64,000 nt of DNA from Roseiarcus sp963770275 (GCA_963770275.1 CAVYPD010000018.1:235389-299388); one strand, 5' to 3'. Shown: positions 9,209-19,942, numbered from the stretch's first letter. Numbers and translations are program-made. The notes: generated by a model from the sequence alone, not told the origin.

Positions 9209-10014
9209 TGGGCGCGGTTTGGCGCATCGCCTTTTACGGTCTTGTGATCCTGATCTTCGCCTATCTCTTGTTCCCCATCCTGATCGTGATCCCCCTGTCG
9301 TTCTCCTCGGGCAAATATATGACGTTCCCGCCGCCCGGCTTCAGCCTGCAATGGTATGCAAATTTCTTCACCCGCTCCGCCTGGACGGATTCCGCGTGGC
9401 TCAGCATCTGGGTCGGTCTTGCTGTCACCGCGCTCTCGACGCTGCTCGGAACGCCGGCGGCCATTGGCCTCGTGCGCGGCAAGTTTGCGGGCAAGAAGCT
9501 CGTGAACGCTTTGATCCTTTCGCCGGTGATTGCGCCGGGCATCATTGTCGCGATCGGCCTTTATTTCGCTTACGCAAGCTACGGGCTCGTTGGCCGACCG
9601 CTGGCTCTCGTCCTCGGCCACACTGCGCTTGCCGTGCCCTTCGTGGTGATCAATGTCTCCTCGGCGCTCTATGGCGTCGATCGCCGTCTCGAATATGCGG
9701 CGCTCAGTCTCGGCGCGAGCCCCTGGGCGACATTCCGACAAGTCACCCTGCCGCTGATCCGGCCTGGCATTTTCGCCGGCGCGGTCTTCGCCTTCATCAC
9801 CTCCTTCGACGAGCTGCTCGTCTCTCTGTTTCTGTCCGGAACGACGGCGGTTACCCTGCCGCGGCGGATGTGGGAGCAGATCCGCTTCGATATCGATCCG
9901 ACGCTGGCTTCGGTCTCGACGCTATTGATCACGATCACGACGAGCCTGATGGTCGGCGCAGAACTCTTGCGTCGCCGGTCCGAGCGTCTTCGCACCGCCC
10001 CAGTTGGCCGATAG
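9208..10014 (+). CDS. ABC transporter permease (PotC-like)
   Basis: A 268-residue inner-membrane protein with six predicted helices and the EAA motif (AALSLGASPWATFRQVTLPL). It is the second half of the permease dimer of a polyamine-type importer. Its ATG is embedded in the stop of the preceding permease. The following gene for the binding protein starts 28 bases downstream, so the three form one operon. Confidence 0.88.
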   Translation: MGAVWRIAFYGLVILIFAYLLFPILIVIPLSFSSGKYMTFPPPGFSLQWYANFFTRSAWTDSAWLSIWVGLAVTALSTLLGTPAAIGLVRGKFAGKKLVNALILSPVIAPGIIVAIGLYFAYASYGLVGRPLALVLGHTALAVPFVVINVSSALYGVDRRLEYAALSLGASPWATFRQVTLPLIRPGIFAGAVFAFITSFDELLVSLFLSGTTAVTLPRRMWEQIRFDIDPTLASVSTLLITITTSLMVGAELLRRRSERLRTAPVGR

Positions 10015-10042
10015 CTTCAGCAGAGTGAAATGGGAGGATAGA

Positions 10043-11230
10043 ATGGACGAGACAATCAAACAGGCGCTTCAGGCCATGGCGGGGCAGCCGCCGCACAAGG
10101 CCGATTATTCGCGGCGACAGTTCATCTCCAACGCCGCGCGCTATGGCTTGACGGCAGCGGCCGCGGCGACGCTTACGTCGCCCTTTGCCTTTCCGGTCGC
10201 TGCGCTGGCGGCCGATGTCGAACTGCCCAAGATCGACTCGATTCCCGACAAGCTCAAAGGCAGTGGCACGGTCCGCATATGCTCCTATGGCGGTGCCCTG
10301 CAGGACGCGCAACGCAAGGCCTATTTCAAGCCCTTCGAGGAATTGTCCGGCATCAAGGTCATCGAGGCGGAAGGCCCCGATCCGGCCAAGGTCAAGGCGA
10401 TGGTCGACAGCAAGAACATCGAATACGACGTGACCGAGGTCGATGGCGCGGACGTCATCAACCTGCAAAAGCAGGGCGAGTATTTCGAGCCGATTGACTA
10501 CTCGCTGTTCGACGTCGACAACATCGACCCCGCGTTCCGCCAGAAGCTCTACTGCAACATGCTGCCGTATGCGCAGATTTTCGCCTATCGCACGGACGCG
10601 TTCAAAGGGAAGGCTCCGAAGGACAACAAGGACCTTTGGGACACGACCAACTTTCCCGGGCCCCGGTCCCTGCAGTCGGGCGCGAGCGGATCGAACGCTG
10701 ACCTCGAAGTCGCGATGATGGCCACCGGCGTTCCCGCCGACAAGGTCTATCCGATCGACCTCGACAAGGCTTTCGCGAGCCTCACGAAGATCAAGCCCAA
10801 TGTCAGCAAATGGTGGGACGCCGGCGCCATCCCCGCGCAGCTCCTCAACGACGACGAAGTGGTGATGGCGACCGCGTGGAACGGCCGCATCGCGGCGATC
10901 CAGGCGAACAAGGCTCCGGTCGAGATCGTCTGGCAGGATCAATTGCTGCGCAATGACTGCTGGGCGGTGATCAACGGTTCGCAGAACGCTCAGAACGCGC
11001 AGAAGTTCACGGCCTTCATCACCATGGCCGTGCCGCAGGCCCGGCTCTCCACGTTGATTCCTTATGGCTTCGTCAACAACAAGTCGGCAGGCTATCTCTC
11101 GCCCGAGCGGCTCAAGATCCTGCCGACTGCGCCTGACATCAAGAGCAAGCTCATCAACTTCAACAACGAGTGGTGGGCCGCGAACCTGACCGACATTGTC
11201 AAACGCTGGAACGCTTTCATCGTCGGCTGA
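10043..11230 (+). CDS. Extracellular solute-binding protein, polyamine-type, Tat-exported
   Basis: The chosen start is ATG 10043, because GGGAGGA lies 4 bases upstream; the frame is open further upstream but lacks such a site. The 395-residue product has a twin-arginine signal (YSRRQFISNAARYG followed by a hydrophobic Ala-rich stretch, cleavage near AALAAD). It should be exported folded to the periplasm. The mature part has the PotD/IdhA-like fold pattern, including a C-terminal NNEWWAANL segment. It delivers substrate to the two permeases encoded just upstream. Polyamine or a related amine is the family expectation, not shown by sequence. Confidence 0.88.
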   Translation: MDETIKQALQAMAGQPPHKADYSRRQFISNAARYGLTAAAAATLTSPFAFPVAALAADVELPKIDSIPDKLKGSGTVRICSYGGALQDAQRKAYFKPFEELSGIKVIEAEGPDPAKVKAMVDSKNIEYDVTEVDGADVINLQKQGEYFEPIDYSLFDVDNIDPAFRQKLYCNMLPYAQIFAYRTDAFKGKAPKDNKDLWDTTNFPGPRSLQSGASGSNADLEVAMMATGVPADKVYPIDLDKAFASLTKIKPNVSKWWDAGAIPAQLLNDDEVVMATAWNGRIAAIQANKAPVEIVWQDQLLRNDCWAVINGSQNAQNAQKFTAFITMAVPQARLSTLIPYGFVNNKSAGYLSPERLKILPTAPDIKSKLINFNNEWWAANLTDIVKRWNAFIVG

Positions 11231-11303
11231 CCTTGCGACCGACGCCGGCGGCGCACAGCTTCCGCCGGCGTCTTTCTCCCTCCCACGCTTCCAGGAGTTC
11301 CTG

Positions 11304-12927
11304 ATGCCGAACGACCATTCGGCGGCGACCCGCGATTGGGGTCCGGCCGCGCTGACGCCGGCCAAAGAGACCGCCTTGGATTGGATCAAAGCGCACGCGG
11401 CCTGGCTCTCGGAGCGCCATACGGAGGTGTGGAACTTCCACGAGCCGGCATGGCGCGAATATCGATCCGCCGCCTGGTATGTGAAACTGTTGCGCGAGCA
11501 GGGCTTCGAGGTGGAAGAAGGCACGGCGACCATGCCCACCGCCTTCCGCGCCACGTACGGCAAAGGCAAGCCGGTTATCGCCACTTATGCGGAATACGAC
11601 GCCGTTCCCGGCAACAGCCAGGATCCTGTGCCCTTTGAGAAGCCGCGCGACGGCGTTCACAAATATGCCGCCGGCCATACCGATCCCCATTCGGCGCTGG
11701 GGCTCGGCGCGCTCGGCGGCTTGCTCGCCGCCAAGGCGGCGATGGAGAAGCACGGCCTGCCCGGCAAGCTCGTCTTCTTCGGCGAGCCGGCGGAAAAGGT
11801 GTGCGGCTCAAAGCCCGTGCATGCCGCCCACGGCTATTACGACGATCTTGACGCAACCATCGCCTTTCACCCGGCATTCAGCACCGCGCACGCCAACACG
11901 GTGATCTGGGACACCCATTGCGGCAGCTATTGGAGCCGGATGTACAGCTTCGAGTGCCCGCAGCCCGGAGGAGTGGTCCGGCATGGGCGCAGGAGAGGGC
12001 GCTTCGGCCCATACGATGGCGCGGGCCCCCGGCGCGATCGACGCTGTCTGCCTCATGTATATGACGAGCAAGATGACCAAGGAGTCGATGCTGCCGCATA
12101 CCGGCACTTGGACCATCAACGAGGCGATTCTCGCCGCCGGTCAGGCCACGGCCGACAATCTCGCTCCCAATTTCAGCCAGATCCAATATTCGAGCCGCTG
12201 CCCGACCTTGGAAATGCAGGAGCGCATCTACGCCGTCCTCGACAACAACGCCGACAATGTCGCGCGGATCACCCATTGCATCGTGCGCAAGGAATGGGTG
12301 ACCAAGACCCGTCCGGGCCTACCCAACCATGCGCTGGCGGCGCTCGCTTACGGCAATCTCGCGCTTGGCGGAACGCCTCGCTGGGGAGAGGAGGCCAGGC
12401 GGTTTGGCCGCGAGGTCCAGAAGAACCTGGGCCTTGAGCCGATGGAGGATCCAATCCATCCTGCGATGACGGCGCTAACGACGCCGGAAGAAGACGAGGC
12501 GCGTCTGCGCGCCATCCTGCCGCCCTGGCAAAAGAACTACACGTCCGACGACTACACGGAATACACTTGGCAGTGCCCGACGGCGCACGTCTATGTCGGG
12601 CGCGCGATGCTCGCGTCGCCACGGCCGGGCTATCAATATCCAGCCTGGGTGTGGAACGCGCTCGGGGGTTTCCCCGCGACGATCGACCCAACCGTGCAGG
12701 CCGCCGCCCGCGCCATCGCCGGCAGCCTCATCGATCTCATGACCGATCCGCAGGCCCTCGCGGCGGCGCAGGCCGAATTCCGTGAGCGCACAGGCGGGGG
12801 CGTCGGGGGCAAGACGTGGGTCGCGCCGCTCCTGCCTAAGGATTTCCAGGCGCCGATCCATTACCGCTGGCCCGAATATGTCAGCACGCCGCGCGGCGCG
12901 GAATGGTGGCTGCCGCAGGGCGCCTGA
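11304..12927 (+). CDS. M20-family amidohydrolase (AbgB-like), frameshifted
   Basis: Start ATG 11304 follows AGGAG at 11293-11297. The frame is conserved up to FECPQP, then continues in the next frame from EEWSGMGAGEGASAH. Removing one C from CCC at 11964-11966 joins them as FECPQPEEW, giving about 540 residues, right for the AbgB family of M20 peptidases. Metal-binding segments are visible as AGHTDPHSALG and GEPAEKVCGSKP. AbgB-type enzymes cleave aryl- or acyl-amide bonds such as p-aminobenzoyl-glutamate. Here the gene follows a polyamine-type importer, so its substrate may be an imported amide. The break is either a sequencing insertion or a recent mutation. The rest is well preserved. Confidence 0.85.
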
Positions 12928-12976
12928 CGCGCCATAGCCTCGAAGAGACCGGTCGATGCGCCGTTGGTTCGCGTGA

Positions 12977-14281
12977 TTACGCTCCAATGGCTCTCATCAA
13001 GCGACCGTATGCCAGTCTCGCCGTCACGCCGATGGGCCAAAGCCGGTGCAGCCGGATCGGCTCCAGAGCCGACTTTACTGGCATATCCAGGTCCGCCGCC
13101 TGCGTTCCGGTGATGCGGCGAGCTATTTCAGCCCCCATTGCGGTCGCCATCGCGACGCCGCGGCCATTGTACCCAAGGCAAGCGATGACCTTGTCGGCCG
13201 GCTCATTAAGGTGAGGGTAGTGATCCAAGGTGAGCGCCAGTTGGCCGTTCCAGCCATGCGTCCACTGAGGATTGCCAATGAAGGGCCAAAGCCGCTTGGC
13301 GTAGGCGATGAGATCGAGAAAATCGTTGGCGCTTTCGAGCGTCCGCAGTCGGCTCCGTCCGCCCATCAGCAGCCTGTTGAAAACGTCAAGCCGGTAGTAA
13401 ACGGTAATGTCCTCGTGCTCATAGAGGACGGTTCCCATCGGCAAGATTCGTTTGGCGATCTCGTCCGGCAACGGTTCGGTCGCTACGATGCCGCTGTAGA
13501 CGGGGATAACCGTTTGCCGAAGGCCTGGCCAAAGCTCGTCGGTGTATCCATTCGTAGCAAGCACGAGCCAGTCTGCGGTGACGGTCCCTCCCGGCGTGAC
13601 GACCGCCCATGACGCGCCTCGCCGCTCTACGGCCGTCGCCTTGGCGCCGCCATGAATGGCCGCCCCGGCCTGAATTGCTGCGTCGGCCAGCCCGCGCGCG
13701 TAGCCAAGGGGGTTGAGCGAACCGCCCCGTCGGTCTAGCGCGCCGCACAGGTAACGGTCCGCGCCAGTCGCGCGCGCGATCGCTTCGCGCTCCAGCAATT
13801 CGACCGGCGCTCCGCGGTCTTTCCAGGCCATTGTGGCCTGACGAAGAAACTTTGCCGAGCCCTTCGAGAAGGCTGCGCGAATCGTGCCGCCTTGGTTTGC
13901 CTCGCATCTGATCTGAAGCTCTCGAACAAGGGCGAAGACCCGATCCGGCGCTCCGCCAGAAAGCGACACCATTCGCCGTCCCAAATCGCGGCCGAAATGG
14001 CGCTCTATCTCTTCAGGCTCATGCTTCAGACCGGGGTTGACTTGGCCGCCATTGCGGCCCGACGCGCCCCACCCAGGCTCTCGAGCCTCCAAAACCGTCA
14101 CGTCGGCGCCACGCTGAGCAAGGTGCAGGGCCGTCGACAAACCGGTAAAGCCGCCGCCGACGACGACGACGCCCACGCGCTTGTCGCCGCGAAGCGGAGG
14201 GGTAGCAACTCCTTCCCGCGCAGTTTCGGCATAAAGGCTACGCGGGAGCCTGTTTGTTTCAGGTTCGATAAGATCGGCCAT
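12977..14281 (-). CDS. FAD-dependent amine oxidase (PuuB/DadA-like)
   Basis: About 434 residues when started at ATG 14281 (MADLIEPETN). The Rossmann FAD motif GVVVVGGGFTGLSTALHLAQRG is near the N-terminus, followed by GWGASGRNGGQVNPG, characteristic of gamma-glutamylputrescine oxidase and related DAO-family enzymes. The C-terminal segment CLGYNGRGVAMATAMG closes the FAD site. It likely oxidises an amine or N-methyl amino acid with release of aldehyde and ammonia. It is convergent with the M20 gene and lies just downstream of another FAD/GcvT enzyme, supporting a shared amine-degradation role. Confidence 0.85.
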   Translation of the reverse strand: MADLIEPETNRLPRSLYAETAREGVATPPLRGDKRVGVVVVGGGFTGLSTALHLAQRGADVTVLEAREPGWGASGRNGGQVNPGLKHEPEEIERHFGRDLGRRMVSLSGGAPDRVFALVRELQIRCEANQGGTIRAAFSKGSAKFLRQATMAWKDRGAPVELLEREAIARATGADRYLCGALDRRGGSLNPLGYARGLADAAIQAGAAIHGGAKATAVERRGASWAVVTPGGTVTADWLVLATNGYTDELWPGLRQTVIPVYSGIVATEPLPDEIAKRILPMGTVLYEHEDITVYYRLDVFNRLLMGGRSRLRTLESANDFLDLIAYAKRLWPFIGNPQWTHGWNGQLALTLDHYPHLNEPADKVIACLGYNGRGVAMATAMGAEIARRITGTQAADLDMPVKSALEPIRLHRLWPIGVTARLAYGRLMRAIGA

Positions 14282-14404
14282 GATTGTCCGATTGCACACT
14301 CCGCCCAGAGCGAAACCGTCCCGCTGTTCCTGAGCGCGCCCGGCCGCCGGGACTATCGACTTGCCCGGCAGTCCGCACAAGTACGGCGCTCAATTGGAGC
14401 GGGT

Positions 14405-16917
14405 TCAAGCCTGGGCGACATGCTTCAGCGTTCGCCCCTCGATACCCTTCACTCGGAGGTTTTCGGGATCATACAGCGGCTTGAGCGAAGCTTTCGCGCG
14501 CAGCCTCGCGCCCGCCACCTCGATCTCGAACTGGCCGCCTTGGATGAATTCAGCAGTTACAGCCTCGCCGCGGTTTTCGACATAGCCGAGACCGATCGCG
14601 CGGCCGATCGTATGGCCGAACATGCCTGACGTAATGCGTCCGACGATCTCGCCATCGCGAAGGACTGGCTCATTGTGATAAAGCAGCGGCTCAACATCCT
14701 CCATGACGAATTGAACGAGCCGGCGAGTCAGTCCTCGCTCTTTCTGACGCAGCAAAGCCTCGCGCCCAATGAAGCCTCCTGGCTTATCCATCGCGACCGC
14801 AAAGCCCAGGCCAGCTTCGAGCGGCGAATCCTCGTCCGCAATGTCGTGACCCCAATGCCGATAGCCCTTCTCGATGCGAAGGGAGTTCATAGCATGGTAG
14901 CCCGCGAGCTTGAGACCGAACGAGCCCCCGGCTTCGCTGATCACGTCATAGACGCCCTGGGCGAATTCAGTGGGGATATAGAGCTCCCAACCAAGTTCGC
15001 CGACGTAGGTGATGCGGCTGGCTCTCACGCGCGCATAGCCGAGATCGATGAGCTGCGACGTGGCGAACGGGAAGGCCTCGTTCGATAGGTCGGTGTCCGT
15101 GAGGGGCTGCAGCAGGTCGCGAGCCCGCGGGCCCATAATACCAAGGACCGCGTGGCCAGACGTCACGTCATGAACGCCGACGCGCGCTTCCTCTGCAATG
15201 TTGCGTTTGAGCCAGGCCAGATCGCGTGTCTGAGAGGTGGCCGACGTCACGACGAGAAAGCGATCGCCGGCCTCCCTTGTGACGGTCAAGTCAGCTTCTA
15301 TGCCGCCACGTTCATTGAGCCACTGAGTGTAGACGATCCTGCCGACAGGGACCGCGACATCGTTTGCTGAGATCCGGTTGAGGACGTTCTCTGCGTCCGG
15401 ACCCTCGACGATAAATTTGGCGAAGGACGATTGGTCGAACAAGCCGACCGTTTCGCGAACCGCGCGATGTTCGGCGGCGGAAAATGGAAACCAGTTCTGC
15501 CGCCCATAGCTGTATCGGTATGCCGGCGTCTCTCCCTCCGGGCGCGTACCAGTTCGGGCGCTCCCAGCCTGCGGCCTCGCCAAAGCAGGCGCCCGCCGCC
15601 TTGAGCCGATCATGCAGCGCCGAACGGCGCGCGCCACGAGCCGTTTCCGGCTGGCGAAACGGCCAGTGCATGGCGTAGAGCAAGCCCCAAGGTCTCCGTC
15701 GTGCGATCGCGCAGATAGGCGCGGTTCCTCTGGAACGGCATCATGCGACGGATGTCGACATCCCACAGATCCATCGGCGGATGCCCGTCGACGATCCAAT
15801 CCGACAGGACCTTTCCCGCGCCGCCGGCCGACTGAATGCCGATCGAGTTGAATCCCGCCGCGATGAACAGGTTGCGAACCTCTGGCGTCTCGCCGAGCAA
15901 GTAGCGGTCGTCCGGCGTGAAGCTTTCAGGGCCGTTGAAGAAGAGTTGGATCCCCGCTTGGCCCAGCGCCGGAACGCGGTGGATTGCGGCCTCGAGCAGA
16001 GGTTCTATGTGCTCGAGATCTTCCGGCAGCTGGTCGAATGAGAAGCTTTCGGGAATGCCGCTCATTGCCCATGGCTTGGCGACGGGCTCGAACCATCCGA
16101 CAAGAAGTTTGCCCGCGTCCTCTTTGAAGTAAGCGCATCGGTCCGCGTCGCGCAGCACGGGCAGATGGCGCGGGAGGTCCGGGATTGGTTCTGTGACGAT
16201 GTAGAAATGCTCGGCCGCGTGCAAAGGCACGGCGGCCCCAGCTTTCGCGCCGAGTTCATGCGCCCACATGCCAGCGCAATTCACGATGACGTCGGCCTGG
16301 ATGTCGCCGAAGGCCCCTCGCACGCCGATGGCCTTGCCGTTTTCGACAACGATCTGGTCAACCCTGGCGTCTTCGACGATCCGCGCGCCGCGGCTCCGTG
16401 CGCCTTTCGCCAGCGCCTGTGTTGTGTCGATCGGATTGGTCTGCCCGTCTTTAGGCAGATGCACCGCGCCCAAGAGATCGCCCGCGTTGAGGAACGGCCA
16501 GAGCGCGAGAGCGCGCTCCGCGCTGACAACATCGACTTGCAGCCCAAACGAACGCGCCATGGAGGCGCCGCGCTTCAACTCCTCCATGCGGCCGTCGCTT
16601 GTGGCGACGGCGAGCGAACCGATCTGCCGAAAGCCCGTCGCTTGGCCTGTCTCCTTTTCAAGCGTTGCGTAGAGCTCGGTCGTATATTGTGCGAGCCTCG
16701 TCAGATTGCGGGTCGCGCGAAGCTGGCCAACCAGGCCCGCGGCGTGCCACGTCGTTCCGCAGGTGAGTTGCTTTCGTTCGAGAAGCAGGACGTCCGTGCA
16801 GCCGCGCAGCGTCAGGTGATAGGCGACACTACAGCCGACGATCCCTCCGCCCACAATGACAACTTGCGCTCGCTTTGGCAGATCGGTCACGCGGCCCTCC
16901 GATGCTCGAATCGTCAT
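14405..16917 (-). CDS. Dimethylglycine/sarcosine dehydrogenase-like FAD-GcvT fusion, two frameshifts
   Basis: Start ATG 16917 (MTIRASEGR). Residues 1-420 or so are a DAO-type FAD domain with VVIVGGGIVGCSVAYHL and GTTWHAAGL, whose histidine is the covalent FAD site in dimethylglycine dehydrogenase. An FAO_M-like linker follows (DIRRMMPFQRNRAYLRDR), then GcvT and GcvT-C domains (EGETPAYRYSYGRQNWFPF to the end). This order oxidises N-methyl groups and passes one-carbon units to tetrahydrofolate. Frames break at about 15681 (LGL joined to LYAMHW) and at GGG 15540-15542 (WYAP joined to EGETP). Each is repaired by removing one base, giving about 836 residues, normal for the family. It probably acts in glycine betaine or sarcosine breakdown. 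Confidence 0.85.
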
Positions 16918-17094
16918 GTCGACTGCCGCCGAGATGAAGACCTCAGACCTTGTCGCGCCGCAGACCCGTTGTCGAGCAGTGGATGCCGCCGCCGTTCTTA
17001 TGCATCGCGGCGTAAGGGAATTGTCGTCCCATTTATCGTTCAGCCACTGGAGGCGAGAAGTGCCCCTCACTCTGAGAGCCGCGGCAGGCGCGCC

Positions 17095-18109
17095 CTATCG
17101 CTTGCTGCTCTTTCTCGGCGGTTCGGGCGCAAAACTCAGCCGCCCTTTCGCGGTGAGCCGCACGATCGCGCCCGCCGACATTGGCGCCGTGGGCTCGCCG
17201 CTCTTTGAGAGCGTCGCGTAGGCCCACCGCCAGCGTTTCGATCTTCTCGAGCCCGATGCGGGTCGCATCCCGCCCGCCTGCCTCGGCGATGCGCCGCGCC
17301 AGGATCCGGTGCGCAATCGCGATCGGCGCGGCGAAGAGCGCGCGCGCGTCGATCGCGCCTTCCGAGCCGACCTGCGCCTCGACTTCGGTTGTCAGATGCG
17401 CCAGCGCCTCCTCGGTCTCGCGCGCGCGTCGCGCCAGCCGATCGAGCGCCTCGGCGTTAAGGCCTTCCTCGTCGAGTCGGGCAAGAAGGGCGCGCAGGCG
17501 AGTGCGCGCGAAGCGCGGGTCGACATTGGAGGGGTCGTCGATGAACGGCGTCCCGCGCGCATTGGCGAAGGCGATGAGATCGCGTTTCTTCAGGCCCATG
17601 AGCGGCCGGGCGATCGTCATGCCGTCGCGCGCGGTCATGAGGTCCATGCCGCGCAGTCCCGCGAGGCCGGATCCGCGCAACAGACGAAAGAGCACTGTCT
17701 CCGCCTGATCGTCGGCGTGATGAGCGGTCATGACCGCGTCGGCGCCGATCGCCTTCGCGTGATCGACCAGCAGGCGGTAGCGCGCCTCGCGTGCCCGCTC
17801 CTGCAGGCGGCTCGTTGGCTTTACGCCTTTCCAGTGAAGAATCCGATGGCCGACCCCCAGCCGGGCGCAAAGCGCGGCGACGGCTTTGGCCTCGTCGGCG
17901 CTTTCCGGTCGAAGCCCGTGGTCGACCGTCGCCGCCTCGATCCGCGTCTTGCCGCGCCGTTTCGCCCATTCGGCCGCCATCAGGAGCAGCGCCGTCGAAT
18001 CGGGGCCGCCGGAGACGGCGATCAGAAGCGCCTTCGCGCGTCCAAACGGGGCGAACAGCGCGTCGATGTCAGCCGACGAGAAAGCGTGCGAGCGCTGGGC
18101 GCTCAACAA
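17095..18109 (-). CDS. tilS: tRNA(Ile)-lysidine synthase, C-terminal frameshift
   Basis: The N-terminal ATP pyrophosphatase loop is clear (AVSGGPDSTALLL), with the TVDHGLRPES and TAHHADDQAETVLFRLLRGSGLAGL segments of TilS. The enzyme converts C34 of tRNA-Ile(CAU) to lysidine so that AUA is read correctly. The gene starts at TTG 18109 or TTG 18106, the latter sharing TTGA with the cpoB stop. Near the end the frame is lost: removing one base from CCC 17171-17173 (plus strand) restores NVGGAIVRLTAKGRLSFAP and a stop at 17095. If read without repair the frame runs on to 17033 with an unrelated tail. Confidence 0.9.
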
Positions 18110-19086
18110 TGATCCTTGGTGCTCTCATGCTCGGCGAGCTTCTTCACCGAGGCCGACGCGGTCGGGTAGCGCTTGCCGAATTCGCTTAGCGTCGCGCAGG
18201 CCTGCTCGGAATTGCCGAGCGCGGCGAGCGTTTGCCCCAGCCGCACCATGCTTTCCGGCGCCCGCGACGATTTGGAATAGTCGGTCGTGACCTTGAGAAA
18301 TTGTTCGGCGGCCTCGCGGGGACGCGAGCGTTGAAGATAGGTCTCGCCGATGTAGAAGATCGCGTCCGGACTCAGGCGATGCGCCGGATTGGCGGCGAGA
18401 AACGCCTTGAATCCAGTCTCCGCCTCCGGGTATTGCCCCGCCTGAAAGGCCTGCAGCGCGGCGTTGTACTGCTCACGCGGCTGATCGAGCATCGCAACCC
18501 CGGAGCCGACGACCGTCGGTCCGCTCGGCTGCGGGGCAGGCGGCGGTCCTTTGCCGAGTTCGAGCGGAGCGCCGGCGGCAGGCTGCTCATGCGCCAAGGG
18601 CGCCGGGGACTCGCGCACGAGCGGGGCGCTCGGCGGAGTCGTTCCCAGCGGGCGCGGCGCGCCAGGCGCGTTCGGATCGGCGTTGGGGTCGAATGCGTCC
18701 GACCTTCTTGGCCTTGGAGCGACGGCCGGCTGGTCGGGGGCCAAGGGCGCCTCGGCGACGTCCGAATCCGGCGGCGCGCCGCCGGAGCGATCGCCGAGCC
18801 GGAATTCAACGTCCTGGCGGAACTTCTGCATTTGCGCTTCCAGCCGATGCTGGGCGTTCTGCAATTCCTCGATCCGGCCGTAGGCCTGGCGAAGTTCTTC
18901 CTCGAGCCGATTGATGCGCACCACCAGCCCAGCGGCGTCGTCGGGATCGCCCGGCGCGCCGTCTGGAATGTCGGCGGGCGGCGGAGCCTGGCGGTGGAAG
19001 ATATCGAACTGCGCTTGAGCCGGCGCTGCGAGCACGACGCAGGCGACGAACGCCGCGACGAGGCTAGGTCGAAATGACGAAGTCAC
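18103..19086 (-). CDS. cpoB: Cell division coordinator CpoB (YbgF, Tol-Pal system)
   Basis: 327 residues. A signal peptide (SLVAAFVACVVLAAPAQAQ) directs export to the periplasm. A short coiled coil at about 55-95 (INRLEEELRQAYGRIEELQ) is the trimerisation part. A proline-rich linker follows, then TPR repeats in the last 130 residues (YNAALQAFQAGQYPEAETGFKAFL). CpoB coordinates outer-membrane constriction with septal peptidoglycan synthesis through Tol-Pal. The gene lies between pal and tilS on the same strand and its stop overlaps the tilS start. Confidence 0.93.
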   Translation of the reverse strand: MTSSFRPSLVAAFVACVVLAAPAQAQFDIFHRQAPPPADIPDGAPGDPDDAAGLVVRINRLEEELRQAYGRIEELQNAQHRLEAQMQKFRQDVEFRLGDRSGGAPPDSDVAEAPLAPDQPAVAPRPRRSDAFDPNADPNAPGAPRPLGTTPPSAPLVRESPAPLAHEQPAAGAPLELGKGPPPAPQPSGPTVVGSGVAMLDQPREQYNAALQAFQAGQYPEAETGFKAFLAANPAHRLSPDAIFYIGETYLQRSRPREAAEQFLKVTTDYSKSSRAPESMVRLGQTLAALGNSEQACATLSEFGKRYPTASASVKKLAEHESTKDHC

Positions 19087-19187
19087 TGGAAGTTTCCTGA
19101 TTGCCTTCGCTTGCCCGGCCCATACGCTCGGCGTCTGTCGATTTTAAGTCGAGGCGGGTCTCGGCGCGCCGCGGCTTGCACGCTGTC

Positions 19188-19697
19188 TCAACTGCCGGCC
19201 GCCCCGTTGAGGACGGTGACGGCGCGGCGATTCTGCGACCAGCAGGAAATGTCGTCGCAGACCGCGACCGGCCGCTCCTTGCCATAGCTGATCGTCCTCA
19301 TGCGGGAACCTGAGATTCCCTTGGCGACGAGATAATCGTGCACCGCCTGCGCGCGTCGAGAGCCAAGAGCGAAATTGTATTCGCGCGTGCCGCGCTCGTC
19401 GGCGTGACCCTCGATGGTGAAGCTGTATTTGTTGTACTGATTGAGCCAGGCCGCCTGCTTGTCGAGCGTCGCCTGGGCGGTCGACGAGAGATCGGTCTGA
19501 TCGGTGGTGAAGAAGACGCGGTCGCCGACGGTCTGGTTGAATTCCTGCACGCTGCCCGGCCCGGACGCGCCATAGCCAGCGCCCGCGGCGCCCGCGGCGA
19601 GGTTGTCGGGGTTGTTGTGCGCGCAGGCGCTCAAGGCCAGGCCGAGCGCGAGCGTCGCCGCCAGCGCGATCGAGCTCCGGGTCATGTTCGCGAACAT
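19188..19697 (-). CDS. pal: Peptidoglycan-associated lipoprotein Pal
   Basis: Started at ATG 19697 because GGGAG lies about 8 bases upstream; ATG 19685 is the alternative. A lipoprotein signal ends in the lipobox LSAC. The OmpA-like domain binds peptidoglycan through the region IEGHADERGTREYNFALGSRRAQAV. Pal anchors the outer membrane to peptidoglycan and recycles with TolB. cpoB follows 101 bases downstream on the same strand. tolB, normally just upstream, is not present; a divergent membrane-protein gene is found instead. Confidence 0.93.
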   Translation of the reverse strand: MFANMTRSSIALAATLALGLALSACAHNNPDNLAAGAAGAGYGASGPGSVQEFNQTVGDRVFFTTDQTDLSSTAQATLDKQAAWLNQYNKYSFTIEGHADERGTREYNFALGSRRAQAVHDYLVAKGISGSRMRTISYGKERPVAVCDDISCWSQNRRAVTVLNGAAGS

Positions 19698-19942
19698 CCT
19701 GCCACTCCCGACGACCCCACCCACTCGTGAACTAGCCGCCCCACGAGTTAACGCAAGGTTTCGATAAGCTTACCGACTCCTTGCCGTGCGATGATCAACG
19801 CCTCGCAACCCGCCGGCAGCGTTAACAGCGGATTAATGGCCATATTGCGGCGCACAATGCCTTGCGCTCGCCGCGTTTGATCGGCATCATCACGCGGTCG
19901 TGAAGTTGAGTTATTGCGGGATTCAAGGGGATTCTTATCGGG

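Noticed and set aside
9935..11584. 549-codon open frame antisense to the binding-protein gene
   Set aside because: It overlaps a clear Tat-exported binding protein and has no recognisable domain.
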